Assembly (NCBI GenBank): GCA_022539475.1
Contig: VCMS01000026.1
Span: 298,530-362,529, forward strand
Reading direction: 5' to 3'
Length of the DNA stretch: 64,000 nucleotides
Source: Gracilaria domingensis
Taxonomy: Eukaryota; Rhodophyta; Florideophyceae; Gracilariales; Gracilariaceae
In this document: positions 53,066-63,136 of the stretch, one piece after another
Layout: the number at the start of each line of letters is the position of its first letter
How positions within the stretch are numbered: the stretch's first letter is position 1
Translations under genes and position numbers: made by a program
The notes under the pieces: generated by a model
Databases searched by the model: none
Told to the model about the DNA's origin: nothing
What the model saw: only the letters and a program-made list of their open reading frames with translations

Positions 53066-54085
53066 AGCCGTGTTTCTGGATGCATATGTACATACAACAA
53101 TTATAACTCACGTCCTCAATGCTCACTTGAAACCAGACCTGCTTGAAACCACACCGCTTCAGATGAAACACTTCCCATGGAATCTGTTCACCGGCTCGCG
53201 GGTTTCTGGCAAATGTTTATCACTGCCTAACGCAATTTCTGTGAGGTGAAGTTCAACTGCCTGGACTTCGTCACAACACCGTTTACACTACTGTGACAGG
53301 CCTTAAGCTTCGTGGAACGAAACCGTATCTCAACGTGATGTATAAAAGCAAAGCGATATTGCATGATGCTTACAGGCGTTCTCAGGTTACCTGTACCTGC
53401 ACAAGGTATACGAGTCTCGTTTTACGATATTCGACAACCGCAGCAAACTCTAGGATTTGCAAAACGATCCTAAGTAGTGGCGAACAACTCAACCTCGACT
53501 AACATTGTGCGAAACGGGTCTACTTCGCCTGAATAACGACGTGGTCACGCAGATCTCAAAATTGCCCTTCGTTCAGCCAGTTCACGGAAGGACTTGATAC
53601 TTCATACAATCAATGTATCCAAGAGGCATCCTTATATCCTTACCAACGGTAATCCACGAGAAGTTTTGTGCAGGACATGTCAGTGTCGCTACAGAGGAGT
53701 ACTGTAGCTTTGATTATCTAAGATCTCAACCTCTCTGACATTCGGACTGTTTTACACAAGGTCTGGATGTTCCACCACGCAAGAGATGTGCTCCCTTTGC
53801 AGAAAAAGAAATACTTTGCTTCCCTTGGTGGTGCCCATAATCGTCTTGGTGAACCCGCAAAGCTACAACCAACGACCTGAGCCCAACGACCTGAGCCCGA
53901 GCCTGTATCGGTCCCTTCGACAGTGCTTGTTCAAGGAAACAACACCCAATGACAACCGATGCATAAAAACCTTGGTGCTTGCGTTTATTCTCGTCTCAGC
54001 TTTTCTAGCAAAAGCCGTGAAGAAGTGACAACATGGTAAACGCTCTTCAGCACAAATCAGAGGAGGGATGGAAATAGGAATTATT
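53066..54085. other. Spacer after the bZIP gene
   Basis: About 1 kb with only small unsupported frames. No repeat or RNA gene recognised. Confidence 0.4.
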
Positions 54086-56484
54086 CGGCCTTGAGCTGGC
54101 TACTCTCTATTGCAGAGCCATCTGGCCGCTTGATGCGGTGGAGACTTCGCCTGTCGGAATTCGACTTTGGAATCCGCTACAAGAAAGGACTCCTGAACAC
54201 TCAGACTGATGCACTGTCCCGCTTGGAAACAGCGGCTGAGGCCGAGCCAGTTCATGAACTGGAAATACCGTGCTTCCTCGCGGAAGACGGCTCGAGCGAT
54301 GCCGATGAAGAATCGGAAGGGTGGGACATCTACGACGCTGTGTTAGCCGTGTCAGACACGCAACCCGAACCGGGCTCTTTCGTACCAATTACGCCGGAAG
54401 AGCTCATCAGGGAGCAGCATACTGACCGTTTTTGTACGGAGATCCGTAGCCGTCTGAACGGTGGAGCTCAGTTGCCTTTCGTGGAGAACGACCAAAGATT
54501 TCTAATCCAAACTGTCGGAAACAATCCACAGATTGTGGTTCCGCACACTATTCACTCACGAGTACTGCATTTGTCGCATTATGCGAAGCTGTCAGCCCAC
54601 CCTGGTGGTAGGAAGTTGTAATACACCTTGAGAAAGGATTTCTACTGACCAGCGATGGCTTTCGATGCGTATGCCACCGTTCGTGGATGTTCTGACTGTG
54701 CGAAGAACCGCGTCAAATTGCGGAAGTATTCCAAGAAGTTAGTACTATTCCCTGCCAGGGCTCCACTGGAGTTCGTGGTTATTGACTTGCTCGGTGAGTT
54801 TATTCGCACCCGTCAGGGAAACCGGTTTCTACTGGTGATCACCGACCGCTTTTCTAAGCTGGTACGGACTGCGCCTTTGAAGAAGGTTACCGCCAGTGCG
54901 GTCGCTCAAGCTTTCGTCACACACTGGGTTTTTGTCTACGGACCGCCGATTGATTTGTTATCCGACAATGGACCGCAGTTTACGGCTAAGTTCTTTCAGG
55001 ACGTCTGCCGCATCTTGCGGATCCAAAAATGGTTCACGATAACATATCAACCCCAGAGTAATGGGCAGGTTGAACGTTTTAACCACACAATGCTCAATGC
55101 ATTGCGGACGTTCGTTGCCGAGCATCCGTCGGAATGGGATCAATACACCGATGCGGTGACATATGCCTACAATACGCAGGTTCATCGCACTACTCAGATC
55201 TCGCCGTTCGAGCTTGTGCTATCACGCGTTCCACCTTCGGTGGCTATTGAGCCACAGCCAACTTTGGATAAGTTCCCCTTGCCCCGTCTACACAAAGACG
55301 CCTGGAAGGACTGGCTAAAGAACATTATTCCTAAGGTTAGGCAAAACATTGATAAGACACAAGCCGCCTACAAGCGGAATTTCGACGCACGAGTGCGAAA
55401 GAATGCCACTCGGGTCAGGGAAGGTGACCACGGCTTCCTACGGAAGAAGTATTATAACCCGGAAAAGGAGAAGAGGCACAAGCTCTCTCCTATCGCGGAC
55501 GGCCCCTACAGGGTTATTTCTGTTACCGATACAACGGTTGTCCTCGATATCGAGGGGGAGCACGAGCGGTTTTCGCGGGATCGCGTAACGCCTGCGCCTA
55601 AGCCTGTTTCTCAGGAAAAGCCACCGGCAACGCCGGACAGCACTACGCCTACTGTGGAACAAGCCGCAACAGCGGGAGAGCGCATTTCGTTGTCAGTATT
55701 GCCGCATCCTAATCGCGGACTTGCTGATTTGCCAGATAAGCCGGAATCTCACCAGTCAGCCTCGCCTGCCGCACACGTCCACACGCGGATACTGGCCCCT
55801 CAAGGGATACTCACCACCGCCCCCGACGCTCCAACTGAGGAGGGGGAGGAGGTAAGTCGTTCGATTTCGTTGTCGCCGTCGTCGACGGAATCGCCTTTGC
55901 AGGCTTCTGTTTCGCAAGAGCGCGCGACGTCGCGCGACTCGCAGCCGGAAACCCGGAATGAAAAGGACGACGCGCAGGTACCGCGCAAGCCTCAAGAGGA
56001 GGAGCTACGTTTGCAGGCCCGAGAACGGGAGCACAGAACCGATGTGGTACGTGATTCGCTGCCGGAAAGCCGGAAGAGTCGCACAGGTTCGCTGAGGCCT
56101 TCGGAGAAGGACGCCGCTCCGTTGACGATCGAAGCCGGAAGACCGGAAGAGAAGGACGCGCCGTTACCACGGAAGCCTGAGTTGGAAGGCACCACTACGG
56201 TGATTTGCAAAGCCCGAAGACCGGAAGGAGAGAAGTTAGTGAAGAAAGACCGTGCTGTTACGGCAGACCTGACTTCGGGAGATTTTGATGCAGCACCAAG
56301 CGCCGAAGCCGTCGAAAATACGGAATTAACCGCCAGTGTGGCAAGCAGTCAAGCCACAGCAAGTGGGCAGCACTCAAGCACCGCCGACGAGTGCACGGCG
56401 CGCCAACTGTCGAGCTCCGTGGGATATCCGCCTCCAACCGAGGATTACAGTGCACAAGCCGGGCACGTGCCAGCCACAGACCTG
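54086..56484 (+). mobile_element. LTR-less fragment of a chromovirus pol
   Basis: It begins inside the RNase H region (LLSIAEPSGRLMRWRLRLSE) and ends inside the polyprotein tail (GHVPATDL), with no LTR on either side. It contains the integrase and the first part of the disordered tail. Positions 56048-56484 are collinear with 29881-30317 of the nested element without indels and nearly identical, so it derives from the same family. Confidence 0.85.
54091..56484 (+). pseudogene. Integrase-containing pol fragment
   Basis: The frame has TAA at 54619 and a TGA at 54646-54648 in the zinc-finger region (HYAKLSAHPGG ... DCAKN), then is open to its end. Integrase core residues are all present: FVVIDLLGEF, LLSDNGPQFTAKF and NGQVERFNH. 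The C-terminal integrase part follows (LRKKYYNPEKEKRHKLSPIA, GPYRVISVTDTTVVLDI), then a long Pro/Glu/Ser-rich tail. After 56484 the frame runs into unrelated DNA for about 58 codons. This supplies exactly the piece that the nested element lacks. Confidence 0.82.
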
Positions 56485-56911
56485 CGTCTGTCTCTTGCAG
56501 ATGCTAGTTTTTGGCGAGGGTCGTCCAGAAATTGGCAAGGGTCGTCCAGTAAATTTTTTGAAAAAATATCGAGATCAATTATTTCAAAATTTGGAGATAA
56601 TTGCTTGGGTCGTCCAGAATCGCTGTGCAGTAAATACTGGTGGGTTTTCCACTCATGCTAGTTCTTTAGTCGAGGGCTACCTGAACCGTATTTCGCGAAG
56701 TCTAGGTTCAGTTTCCATTAAGGTGCACATTAAACGATACCTTCTGCGGAATGATACCCTGCAACGCATGGAATACTAGTACTAGTACAGATGATGCCCA
56801 TTATGAAATCATACCGTCTTATTCGTATCTATGCTTCTATCGACCGCTTTTGCTAACCACTACTTCGCTATATTACATGTACCATTTCCCCATGATGGAG
56901 CGGATGTAGGC

Positions 56912-57058
56912 GCAATCTGCGGCAGATGCCGCAGACTGCACCTCCACCATAGTGCTGTATCGGTAGAACAAATACGCACTCCGAGAGGATGAGGCGCGAA
57001 GCGCCTCATCCTCTCCGTTCCTCATGTAGGGAACCATGCCCAGATGCATGGTTCCCTA
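56912..57058. repeat. Three hairpins in a row
   Basis: 56912-56939 (GCAATCTGCGGCA/TGCCGCAGACTGC), 56983-57015 (perfect 15-bp arms GAGAGGATGAGGCGC, loop GAA) and 57027-57058 (perfect 13-bp arms TAGGGAACCATGC). The last is enclosed by an outer GTTCCTCA/TGAGGAAC pair. Confidence 0.85.
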
Positions 57059-57109
57059 CTTGAGGAACCTGCACCTGCAACTCGTGAGCTACGTCCGCAT
57101 CAAAAGTCA

Positions 57110-57625
57110 TTTACCTGTATACGCAAGCAGAAAGTATCCATAAGTTAGTCAATGATCCGTTGGATACATTTGAAATGCGATGGAACGTACCATTGATAAA
57201 ACAAAACAGAAACGTTGCACTAGAAAAGTCGAGGGACCTAGTAACTCGCAAACGGAAGAAGAAGCAGGAAAGGGATCGGTTAGATTACCAGCCCACCATC
57301 ATCTTAAAGCGCGAAAGGTGTCGAAGCGAGAACTCACAAGCAACGACACCAAGAATGCCCATGCGGCAAACATACCGCAAGATGCGATAAACGAGAGAGC
57401 AGCCTATGTCCCAACCAAGTACCAGAATCGCCTATCCCGAACAGCCAGAGATCGATCTTGAGAGACGAAATGAAATTGGTCGTTTACCTGTATACGCAAG
57501 CAGAAAGTATCCATAAGTTAGTCAATGCTCCGTTGGATACAGTTGGAATGCGATGGGAGGTACCATTGATAGAGCAAAACAGAAACGTTGCGCTAGAAAA
57601 GTCGAGGGACCTAGTAACTCGCAAA
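57110..57625. repeat. 143-bp direct repeat, 373 bp apart
   Basis: 57110-57252 and 57483-57625 share their sequence with few changes and no length difference (TTTACCTGTATACGCAAGCA ... CTAGTAACTCGCAAA). Confidence 0.88.
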
Positions 57626-57820
57626 AGTAACCCAAAGCCTTTTTCCTGCCGTTTACATGTCGCAGAGCGCGAAGAGACGTGGTGAGGATTGGTTAGTTTA
57701 GAACAAAGATACGTAGAAGGATATTGAAGCACGTACGAAAAGACTGCACGGAAAGACTGCACGGAATACATCCGTGAGATACGGATGCTGTCCGCTTTAT
57801 GGAGGCGTCCGACGAGGGCG

Positions 57821-57901
57821 GAGAAAGAGAATGAGGTACGCTTCATGTCCGCTGAATGTAATCCATGAAGCAGAGATGAAGCGTACTTCATTCTCTTTCT
57901 C
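57821..57901. repeat. 26-bp inverted repeat
   Basis: Arms 57821-57846 and 57876-57901 match at 25 of 26 positions (GAGAAAGAGAATGA...), with a 29-bp spacer. Confidence 0.9.
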
Positions 57902-58319
57902 AGCACGCTACTTCGTAGCGAGTGCGAGGGCGGAAAAAAGTACGACGGAGCGGAGTAGAACGCGAGGATGTGGATGGCACGGATCACGACTGTAACAGAA
58001 CGTCGGACGTCGGACGGGCGGCGGCGGCGGCGGAGGGAAGAGATTTATTTTTGTGGGCGAGATTGGACAGGTGTACAGCGTACAACGTTGCAAAACCAGA
58101 GGTGTATAACCAGTGGTAGATAATACGAGAAGTACACCCTTGTGTTGAGGTCGACGTGTACCTACGTTCCTTTTTGAACGAAAGCACGTGATTTAAACTC
58201 AAAATATATTCTCCGTTCTCAGCATGACGTCGATCTTGACTGTCGCTCGACCTTCTTCTCCCTTCGGAAAACCTTCCCTTGGAGTCTTTGTCGTCGTTTC
58301 TCGTTCATTTCTTCTTCCC

Positions 58320-59219
58320 ATGGTCTACTACTGTACACATAAGAAGCGTGGGTGCCCCTTCGTTACTCGCCGAGGAGTCTTATCTCTTCAACAGCATGTC
58401 AACCATTGCCCGTTTCGTCTGAAAGCAGCGCTGGAAGACGACAATAGGCGGCCCATTCCGAGAAGCAAGCATCTCAAGCTTTCCGCGCCCGCGCCCGCAT
58501 CTTCCGAAACGGTCACTGCCCCTTGTCGCCTTCCCGAGCCTCCGGTGTCCGAGGACATCGTCGACCCCACTCCGTGCGCCCCTCCCATTCCGGACACTTC
58601 GCATTGTGTCTCTCCTTCCCCGGGTCCCGCGTCATTAGAGCGAGAACACGGAAGCAGTTCCCGCCCAGTGCCTTCTGAGGAGGCCCTTGGTGATTTGCAT
58701 ATGGATTATCTCACGGTTTGTCTGGCTTCAGTAGCTTCCAACCTTGGTCATCGTGAGGCCGACGAGCTAATTGGGCTACTTCGGGACCCGCGATTCTCGC
58801 AAAAGCGATTCAACGAGACCATAACAAGTTCCAAGCGCTGTACAGAACTGAAGAACGCCATTTTCGAACGATACGTCTCAAAGGACGGTTTCAATCGCAG
58901 AACTGTCTCGCCAGAAGGATGTAAGTTCAGCGCCACCCTCTACACGAGAGACCCCGGTCAGACACTTGTGAAACAGCTCCAGTTGGCTAACAACGAAAAC
59001 ACATTCTTCCACCCTATACCTCAGACCCACTCCACGAAAATATCTCACCCCATGTCCGGCTCTCTCGCAAGATACGCCACCTCAAAACTTAAGGAAATGG
59101 TCATGGGCTCTTTGGATAGTAGAATAGTGTGGTACTCCCAAAAAATAAGTTACAGTGAATCAGAACCAGATACGGTATCCATCCGTATCTCCGAAGACTC
59201 TATCCAGTTCCTCATCTGA
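58320..59219 (+). CDS. Zinc-finger-like protein of unknown family
   Basis: About 299 residues from the ATG at 58320 (CCCATGG context); an earlier in-frame ATG at 58224 would add 32 hydrophobic residues but lies almost on a TATATT box. The N-terminus carries a Cys/His motif, YYCTHKKRGCPF followed by LQQHVNHC, which resembles a C2H2/C2HC finger. A Pro/Ser-rich linker follows (about 45-130), then an all-alpha-looking part (CLASVASNLGHREADELIGLL, FNETITSSKRCTELKNAIFE). The last 70 nt overlap open sequence on the opposite strand. I do not recognise the protein. Location beside the palindromic promoter suggests it may belong to a mobile element. Confidence 0.55.
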   Translation: MVYYCTHKKRGCPFVTRRGVLSLQQHVNHCPFRLKAALEDDNRRPIPRSKHLKLSAPAPASSETVTAPCRLPEPPVSEDIVDPTPCAPPIPDTSHCVSPSPGPASLEREHGSSSRPVPSEEALGDLHMDYLTVCLASVASNLGHREADELIGLLRDPRFSQKRFNETITSSKRCTELKNAIFERYVSKDGFNRRTVSPEGCKFSATLYTRDPGQTLVKQLQLANNENTFFHPIPQTHSTKISHPMSGSLARYATSKLKEMVMGSLDSRIVWYSQKISYSESEPDTVSIRISEDSIQFLI

Positions 59220-59319
59220 TCAGCCCGTAAGCTATAGAGGCTATCGTGGGTGCATACGGTTTCGAGGTCTGTCAAAAATTCCTTAGCCAGTATTCGGAGG
59301 TTTGTATCGCATTCATCAC

Positions 59320-60207
59320 TCAAGGTCTCCACCGATCCACTAGTACTGCTTTGCGGCACATCCTGTGTGTTGAATCGAGTACTCTGGCTCGGCGGGCATA
59401 ACCAGACTCTCGTGTCTCTAGCGCCGTATACTTCAACGTCTGCATATTCATGTAAATGTATGGTCTCACCATATGCTGAACGTTCGTGTATCCAAGATGA
59501 GCCGCAAAACAACTCCATGCCCATACGACCTCACTGATAGCGAATCCCAGTCGATCACAGTTGTCTTTGGAGAACGACGTAAAAGTGGGTATGTACACAG
59601 ATGGTGCATGGTTCACTTTTCGTTTCTTTTTCGGTTGTTTCTTCTTCATCATTCGGATGTTGTCGTTCTCTCCCATTATGTGGCCGAGGTATGATAAGTA
59701 TATAACGACCTCAAATGGGTTCACAGCTGTTGGTGGGATGAACACTGTCGTCTTCAGAACCTGCTTTCTCCTGGTCATGAAATAACCAACCAGGCATCGC
59801 ACCGGTAGGTATATACCCATATCTATAGAGAGAAGGAAAAAATCGCGCAGTCTCTGGTCCTCATCCCCGTCCTTCTTGTCAAGAAGCTTCGTTACAAGAT
59901 ATCGTTGTTCCACAGGTTTGTTATTCACAACACTCTTTCGCAGCTGTTGCAGTGTCAAGTTCTGGAGGTTCTTGGAGTTAGTGGCCTCCTCAAACATCTT
60001 CCTTGCCTCCGGAATATCCTTATAGTTCTCGGCGCAGAACTCTATTAACCCTCTAAACCCCACGTCCCGTGGCCGATCAGGGCCTCCATCGCTGTTTGCC
60101 AAAGCATCGCGAAGAACCAAGAAAAGTCTGACATATGCATGGAACGCCGGAGGCGGAGCACTCATGTCGATAGGATGTATCTCCTCTCCAACATCGGTGG
60201 AATCCAT
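59320..60207 (-). CDS. Unknown 295-residue protein, left of palindrome
   Basis: A clean open frame starting MDSTDVGEEIHPIDMSAPPP, driven outward from the palindromic region; TTTAAA lies 30 bp before the ATG, so the second ATG (60165) is a possible start. Seen: a helical N-terminal half (AYVRLFLVLRDALAN, LQNLTLQQLRKSVVNNKPVE), hydrophobic strands (VVIYLSYLGHIMGE), a basic cluster KKKQPKKKRKV that looks like a nuclear localisation signal, and a C-terminal part with WAWSCFAAHLGY. Another minus-strand frame at 59150-59400 also looks coding, so a 3' intron or a frame change is possible. No family recognised. Confidence 0.55.
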   Translation of the reverse strand: MDSTDVGEEIHPIDMSAPPPAFHAYVRLFLVLRDALANSDGGPDRPRDVGFRGLIEFCAENYKDIPEARKMFEEATNSKNLQNLTLQQLRKSVVNNKPVEQRYLVTKLLDKKDGDEDQRLRDFFLLSIDMGIYLPVRCLVGYFMTRRKQVLKTTVFIPPTAVNPFEVVIYLSYLGHIMGENDNIRMMKKKQPKKKRKVNHAPSVYIPTFTSFSKDNCDRLGFAISEVVWAWSCFAAHLGYTNVQHMVRPYIYMNMQTLKYTALETRESGYARRARVLDSTHRMCRKAVLVDRWRP

Positions 60208-60556
60208 CGCTTCAGCGCAAACAACGGAGGCGAGCCTTTAAATGGCGACTTACGCTGGGCTCCCCCGCTTTCGGCAGCTCCTCCCAGCGCACTGCCAGTC
60301 TCGTCCGTGTCCGTGTCCGCTCGGTGCGATAGCGTCGCGTGTCGGCCACGTCTCGATTCGGAGCTATTGCAACGGTCCCGTATTGTGCTAAAAGTCGCGG
60401 ATCAAGTGGGTGTGAAGCGCTAGTTTTCTCTAGTTTAATATATGTGCACGGCGTGTGCAGCGAAATCACTGCCGGAAGTGCCGGGAGGAGTGTTTCGGGA
60501 GGTCTCCGGAAGGCGCCGGAATGTGGCCAGAACGTGCCCGCGGGCGGAGGGGGGGT

Positions 60557-60590
60557 CGGTCGTGTTAGGGTAGGTACCCTAACACGACCG
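60557..60590. repeat. Hairpin core 1 (GG centre)
   Basis: CGGTCGTGTTAGGGTA, two central G, then its perfect reverse complement. It is flanked by G- and C-rich tracts and CCCGCGGGC. Confidence 0.93.
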
Positions 60591-60666
60591 GACCTCCCCG
60601 CCCGCGGGCATAAAATCGCACATTTTTCAAAAAATCGTCCAAAACGTGCCCGCGAGCGGGGGGGTC

Positions 60667-60700
60667 CGGTCGTGTTAGGGTAGGTACCCTAACACGACCG
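60667..60700. repeat. Hairpin core 2 (GG centre)
   Basis: Same 16-bp arms as core 1, starting 110 bp further on. Confidence 0.93.
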
Positions 60701-61025
60701 ACCCCCCCCCGCCCGCGGGCACGTTCTGGACGATTTTTTGACACCCTCCGGAGACCTCCCAAAACACTCCTCCCGGCACTTCCTGTACCCACTGCGTCAC
60801 CTCAGTGCACCATCCTGGAAATTAGGGAGTGTCTGGAGGGTGGAGAAGACGGGATGGTCACCTCAGTGCACCATCCCGGAAATTAGGGAGTGTCTGGAGG
60901 GTGAAGATGACGGGATGGTGCACTAAGGTGACGCAGTGGGTACAGGAAGTACCGGAAGGAGCGTTTTGGGAGGTCTTCGGAGGGTGTCAAAAAATCGTCC
61001 AGAACGTGCCCGCGGGCGGGGGGGT

Positions 61026-61059
61026 CGGTCGTGTTAGGGTACCTACCCTAACACGACCG
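61026..61059. repeat. Hairpin core 3 (CC centre)
   Basis: Same arms, with CC at the centre, so in the opposite orientation to core 1. Confidence 0.93.
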
Positions 61060-61135
61060 GACCCCCTCGCCCGTGTGCACGTTTTGGACGATTTTTTGAA
61101 AAATGTGCGATTTTATGCCCGCGGGCGGGGGGGTC

Positions 61136-61169
61136 CGGTCGTGTTAGGGTAGGTACCCTAACACGACCG
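61136..61169. repeat. Hairpin core 4 (GG centre)
   Basis: Same arms, starting 110 bp after core 3. The intervening sequence holds GACGATTTTTTGAAAAATGT, itself a small stem-loop. Confidence 0.93.
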
Positions 61170-61246
61170 ACCCCCCCCCGCCCGCGGGCACGTTTTGGGC
61201 GATTTTTTGAAAAATGTGCGATTTTATGCCCGCGGGCGGGGGGGTC

Positions 61247-61280
61247 CGGTCGTGTTAGGGTACCTACCCTAACACGACCA
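61247..61280. repeat. Hairpin core 5 (CC centre)
   Basis: Same arms with one end mismatch (CGACCA), starting 111 bp after core 4. Confidence 0.9.
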
Positions 61281-61729
61281 ACCCCCCCCCCCCCCCGCGG
61301 GCACGTTCTGGCCACATTCCGGCGCCTTCCCTTGACCTCCCAAAACACGCCGCCCCGCAGTGATTTCGCTACACCGCGCCGCCGGTACGTTGGCGCCGCT
61401 GTCCACGTGTATTTGCGGGAGTAGGCTGTACATGGAAGTGAATGAGTGTACTCTTGACTACTATGCAAAGCATTTGAAGAGCATGATTAGAGAGCCCGAC
61501 CATTGCTCGCGTGAGTCATCATTGCGCGAACTCCACGACTCTAAAGCGTACAATCAGTATGCGAGCGGCCACGGACAGGACACGGACGAGACTGGCAGTG
61601 CGCTGGGAGGAGCTGCCGAAAGCGGGGGTGCCCAGCGTAAGTCGCCATTTAAAGGCTCGCATCCGTTCTTGTATCGTCCAGAGCGAGCGTATTGTTGATA
61701 TACACCTTTCACTGCAATAGCGGTTCAAC

Positions 61730-62416
61730 ATGAAGCCAACTCGTGTTCGAAAGCGTCCGCAAAGCGTGACTCCTCGCACTCGGCGGAGCACTCGATTATT
61801 GCAAGGTGGAATGCGGGTTTTTCTGCAGAAGGATATTGAGAATGAAGGAAAGGTGATAGTCGGGGAAGCGTTCTTGCATGGAATTGGAAGTGTTCTACGC
61901 CGCGAGTTGCACAGGAAGCAATTGGACCCAGGTCTTGTGGTGGTTCATAATATTCTCATCAGTCGAAGCGGTCAGACGTTCTACCCTTACCGGGCGGAGG
62001 GCCTGGATCTTCCACAATATATCCAGGATCTCCGGACGGCCGCTCCTTGGGATGAGAAGATGATGGAACCGGTGGCAGCCAGCATTCCGGCGTCCAAGCG
62101 AGGAACGGTGAGCGCTATGAGTGAGGTGATGACGCCGACAAGCCGCACGAAGCCAATTCGAAGTTCATCAACACCGAGAGTTAGCGCATCAGTAGCACCT
62201 CCGCGGGCAGGTCCGTCGTCTGTTACGAAGCGGTCTATGGAGACGAGCATCCCCAGCTACGAAGCGGACAGGTCAAACAAAGTCTACCTCCGCTACGAAG
62301 CCCACTGCGTCGAAAAGGGCATCTCCTGCGATGAATCAGACCGTCGACACAAGGGGATCTTCTGCGTCGAAACAGACGGTTCAGCAGGGGACGGCTGTGC
62401 AAGAGGAGGAAGATGA
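61730..62416 (+). CDS. Unknown basic protein, right of palindrome
   Basis: Starts MKPTRVRKRPQSVTPRTRRS, a very basic lead, 77 bp after a TTTAAA box. A globular-looking part follows (GMRVFLQKDIENEGKVIVGE, QLDPGLVVVHNILISRSGQT, EGLDLPQYIQDLRTAAPW) up to about residue 120, then a Ser/Thr/Pro/Arg-rich stretch. After about 62250 the more protein-like frame is the overlapping one that continues to 62981, so the true gene may join both through a one-base frame change or an intron. No family recognised. Confidence 0.5.
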   Translation: MKPTRVRKRPQSVTPRTRRSTRLLQGGMRVFLQKDIENEGKVIVGEAFLHGIGSVLRRELHRKQLDPGLVVVHNILISRSGQTFYPYRAEGLDLPQYIQDLRTAAPWDEKMMEPVAASIPASKRGTVSAMSEVMTPTSRTKPIRSSSTPRVSASVAPPRAGPSSVTKRSMETSIPSYEADRSNKVYLRYEAHCVEKGISCDESDRRHKGIFCVETDGSAGDGCARGGR

Positions 62417-62981
62417 GATCATGAAAGGTCCCCTTCCAGACGCGGATGCGCAATCCGCACAAGGAGCTGGTCCATCTGTACCCCAAACTGCACCAGAAAC
62501 TGCGGAGGAGCAGGACGATGACGTTGTGCTTCTGTCCGCAAGAATGGCACGTTCAAGTGTTTCTGGCGAGCGGTCTGGAACACAAGGGACACCTACTCGG
62601 AGCAAGACGTACAGACGAATTCGTCAGAAGGTACCAAAGGTGAACCTCAATCAGTACCGGATGGTTGTTGTTACTGTTGACATCACTCTGGTGGACACTC
62701 CGCCCAATTTACTCCGTGGAGTAAGTAAACGCCACGTTGAAGCCCTTGTGAAGAGTATGGAGGAGCGGGGGATATTGCAGTCGATGGGTTCTCCAGTGGT
62801 GGCCTTACAAGATGCTACTACGGGAGAGAGGGATACTGACAAGGGACGCCTAACGAAGAAGTGCTTCGGCTTAGTTCTTCAGAAATATCACAATTTTGTA
62901 CTTGTTTTGTTACTAGTATCGTGCAATTTAATGATGTGGAATGACCCTTTTCCATCTAGCAAAAACTTAGCCAGGTATTAG
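62253..62981 (+). CDS. Probable continuation, weak ParB-like segment
   Basis: An open frame whose upstream part reads ASPATKRTGQTKSTSATKP, a natural continuation of the Thr/Lys/Ser-rich linker of the preceding frame. It has an acidic stretch (EEEDEIMKGPLPD), then KVNLNQYRMVVVTVDITLVD and LRGVSKRHVEALVKSMEERG, ILQS. The last two resemble the N-terminal motif of ParB/sulfiredoxin-like domains, but the match is by eye and weak. The final 35 residues turn hydrophobic and may be read-through past an unrecognised splice site or truncation. Confidence 0.4.
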   Translation, partial: PATKRTGQTKSTSATKPTASKRASPAMNQTVDTRGSSASKQTVQQGTAVQEEEDEIMKGPLPDADAQSAQGAGPSVPQTAPETAEEQDDDVVLLSARMARSSVSGERSGTQGTPTRSKTYRRIRQKVPKVNLNQYRMVVVTVDITLVDTPPNLLRGVSKRHVEALVKSMEERGILQSMGSPVVALQDATTGERDTDKGRLTKKCFGLVLQKYHNFVLVLLLVSCNLMMWNDPFPSSKNLARY

Positions 62982-63136
62982 TGATAAGGGATGTAGGATT
63001 TAAAGGGGCATATTTGAACCACAGAAGGACGAACAATATAAGTAATGTAATAGGAACAGGTCATTTCGATAAAGTAACTTTTATGTTTAACTATCTCTAA
63101 AAGGTTTACAACACCGAAAAGTCATGTGTTCTAACC

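Larger units (their letters stand above)
56485..58319. other. Hairpin- and repeat-rich spacer
   Basis: No gene supported. It contains three GGGTCGTCCAG motifs (56518-56620), a hairpin cluster at 56912-57058, a 143-bp direct repeat and a 26-bp inverted repeat. A TATATT near 58206 may serve the next gene. Confidence 0.5.
60223..61667. promoter_or_regulatory. 1.4-kb palindromic divergent promoter region
   Basis: The region is an inverted repeat with interruptions. The outermost 90-100 bp (60223-60311 and 61567-61667) match closely and include a TTTAAA box on each side (60237-60242 minus, 61648-61653 plus). Inner arms match again from about 60456 and 61375 inward, and a third pair (about 60730-60813 and 60915-61000) surrounds a short tandem duplication at the centre. 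Identical promoters thus face outward to the genes at 60207 (minus) and 61730 (plus). Confidence 0.8.

Noticed and set aside
53293..53502. Short plus-strand frame after the bZIP gene
   Set aside because: It is 69 codons without motif or start context; chance is the simplest explanation.
57834..58119. Small frames around 57.8-58.1 kb
   Set aside because: They overlap an inverted repeat and a GC-rich simple stretch and lack protein features.
60557..61280. TTAGGGTA in the hairpin cores as telomere sequence
   Set aside because: The hexamer occurs once per arm inside a longer palindrome and never in tandem, so it is not a telomeric array.
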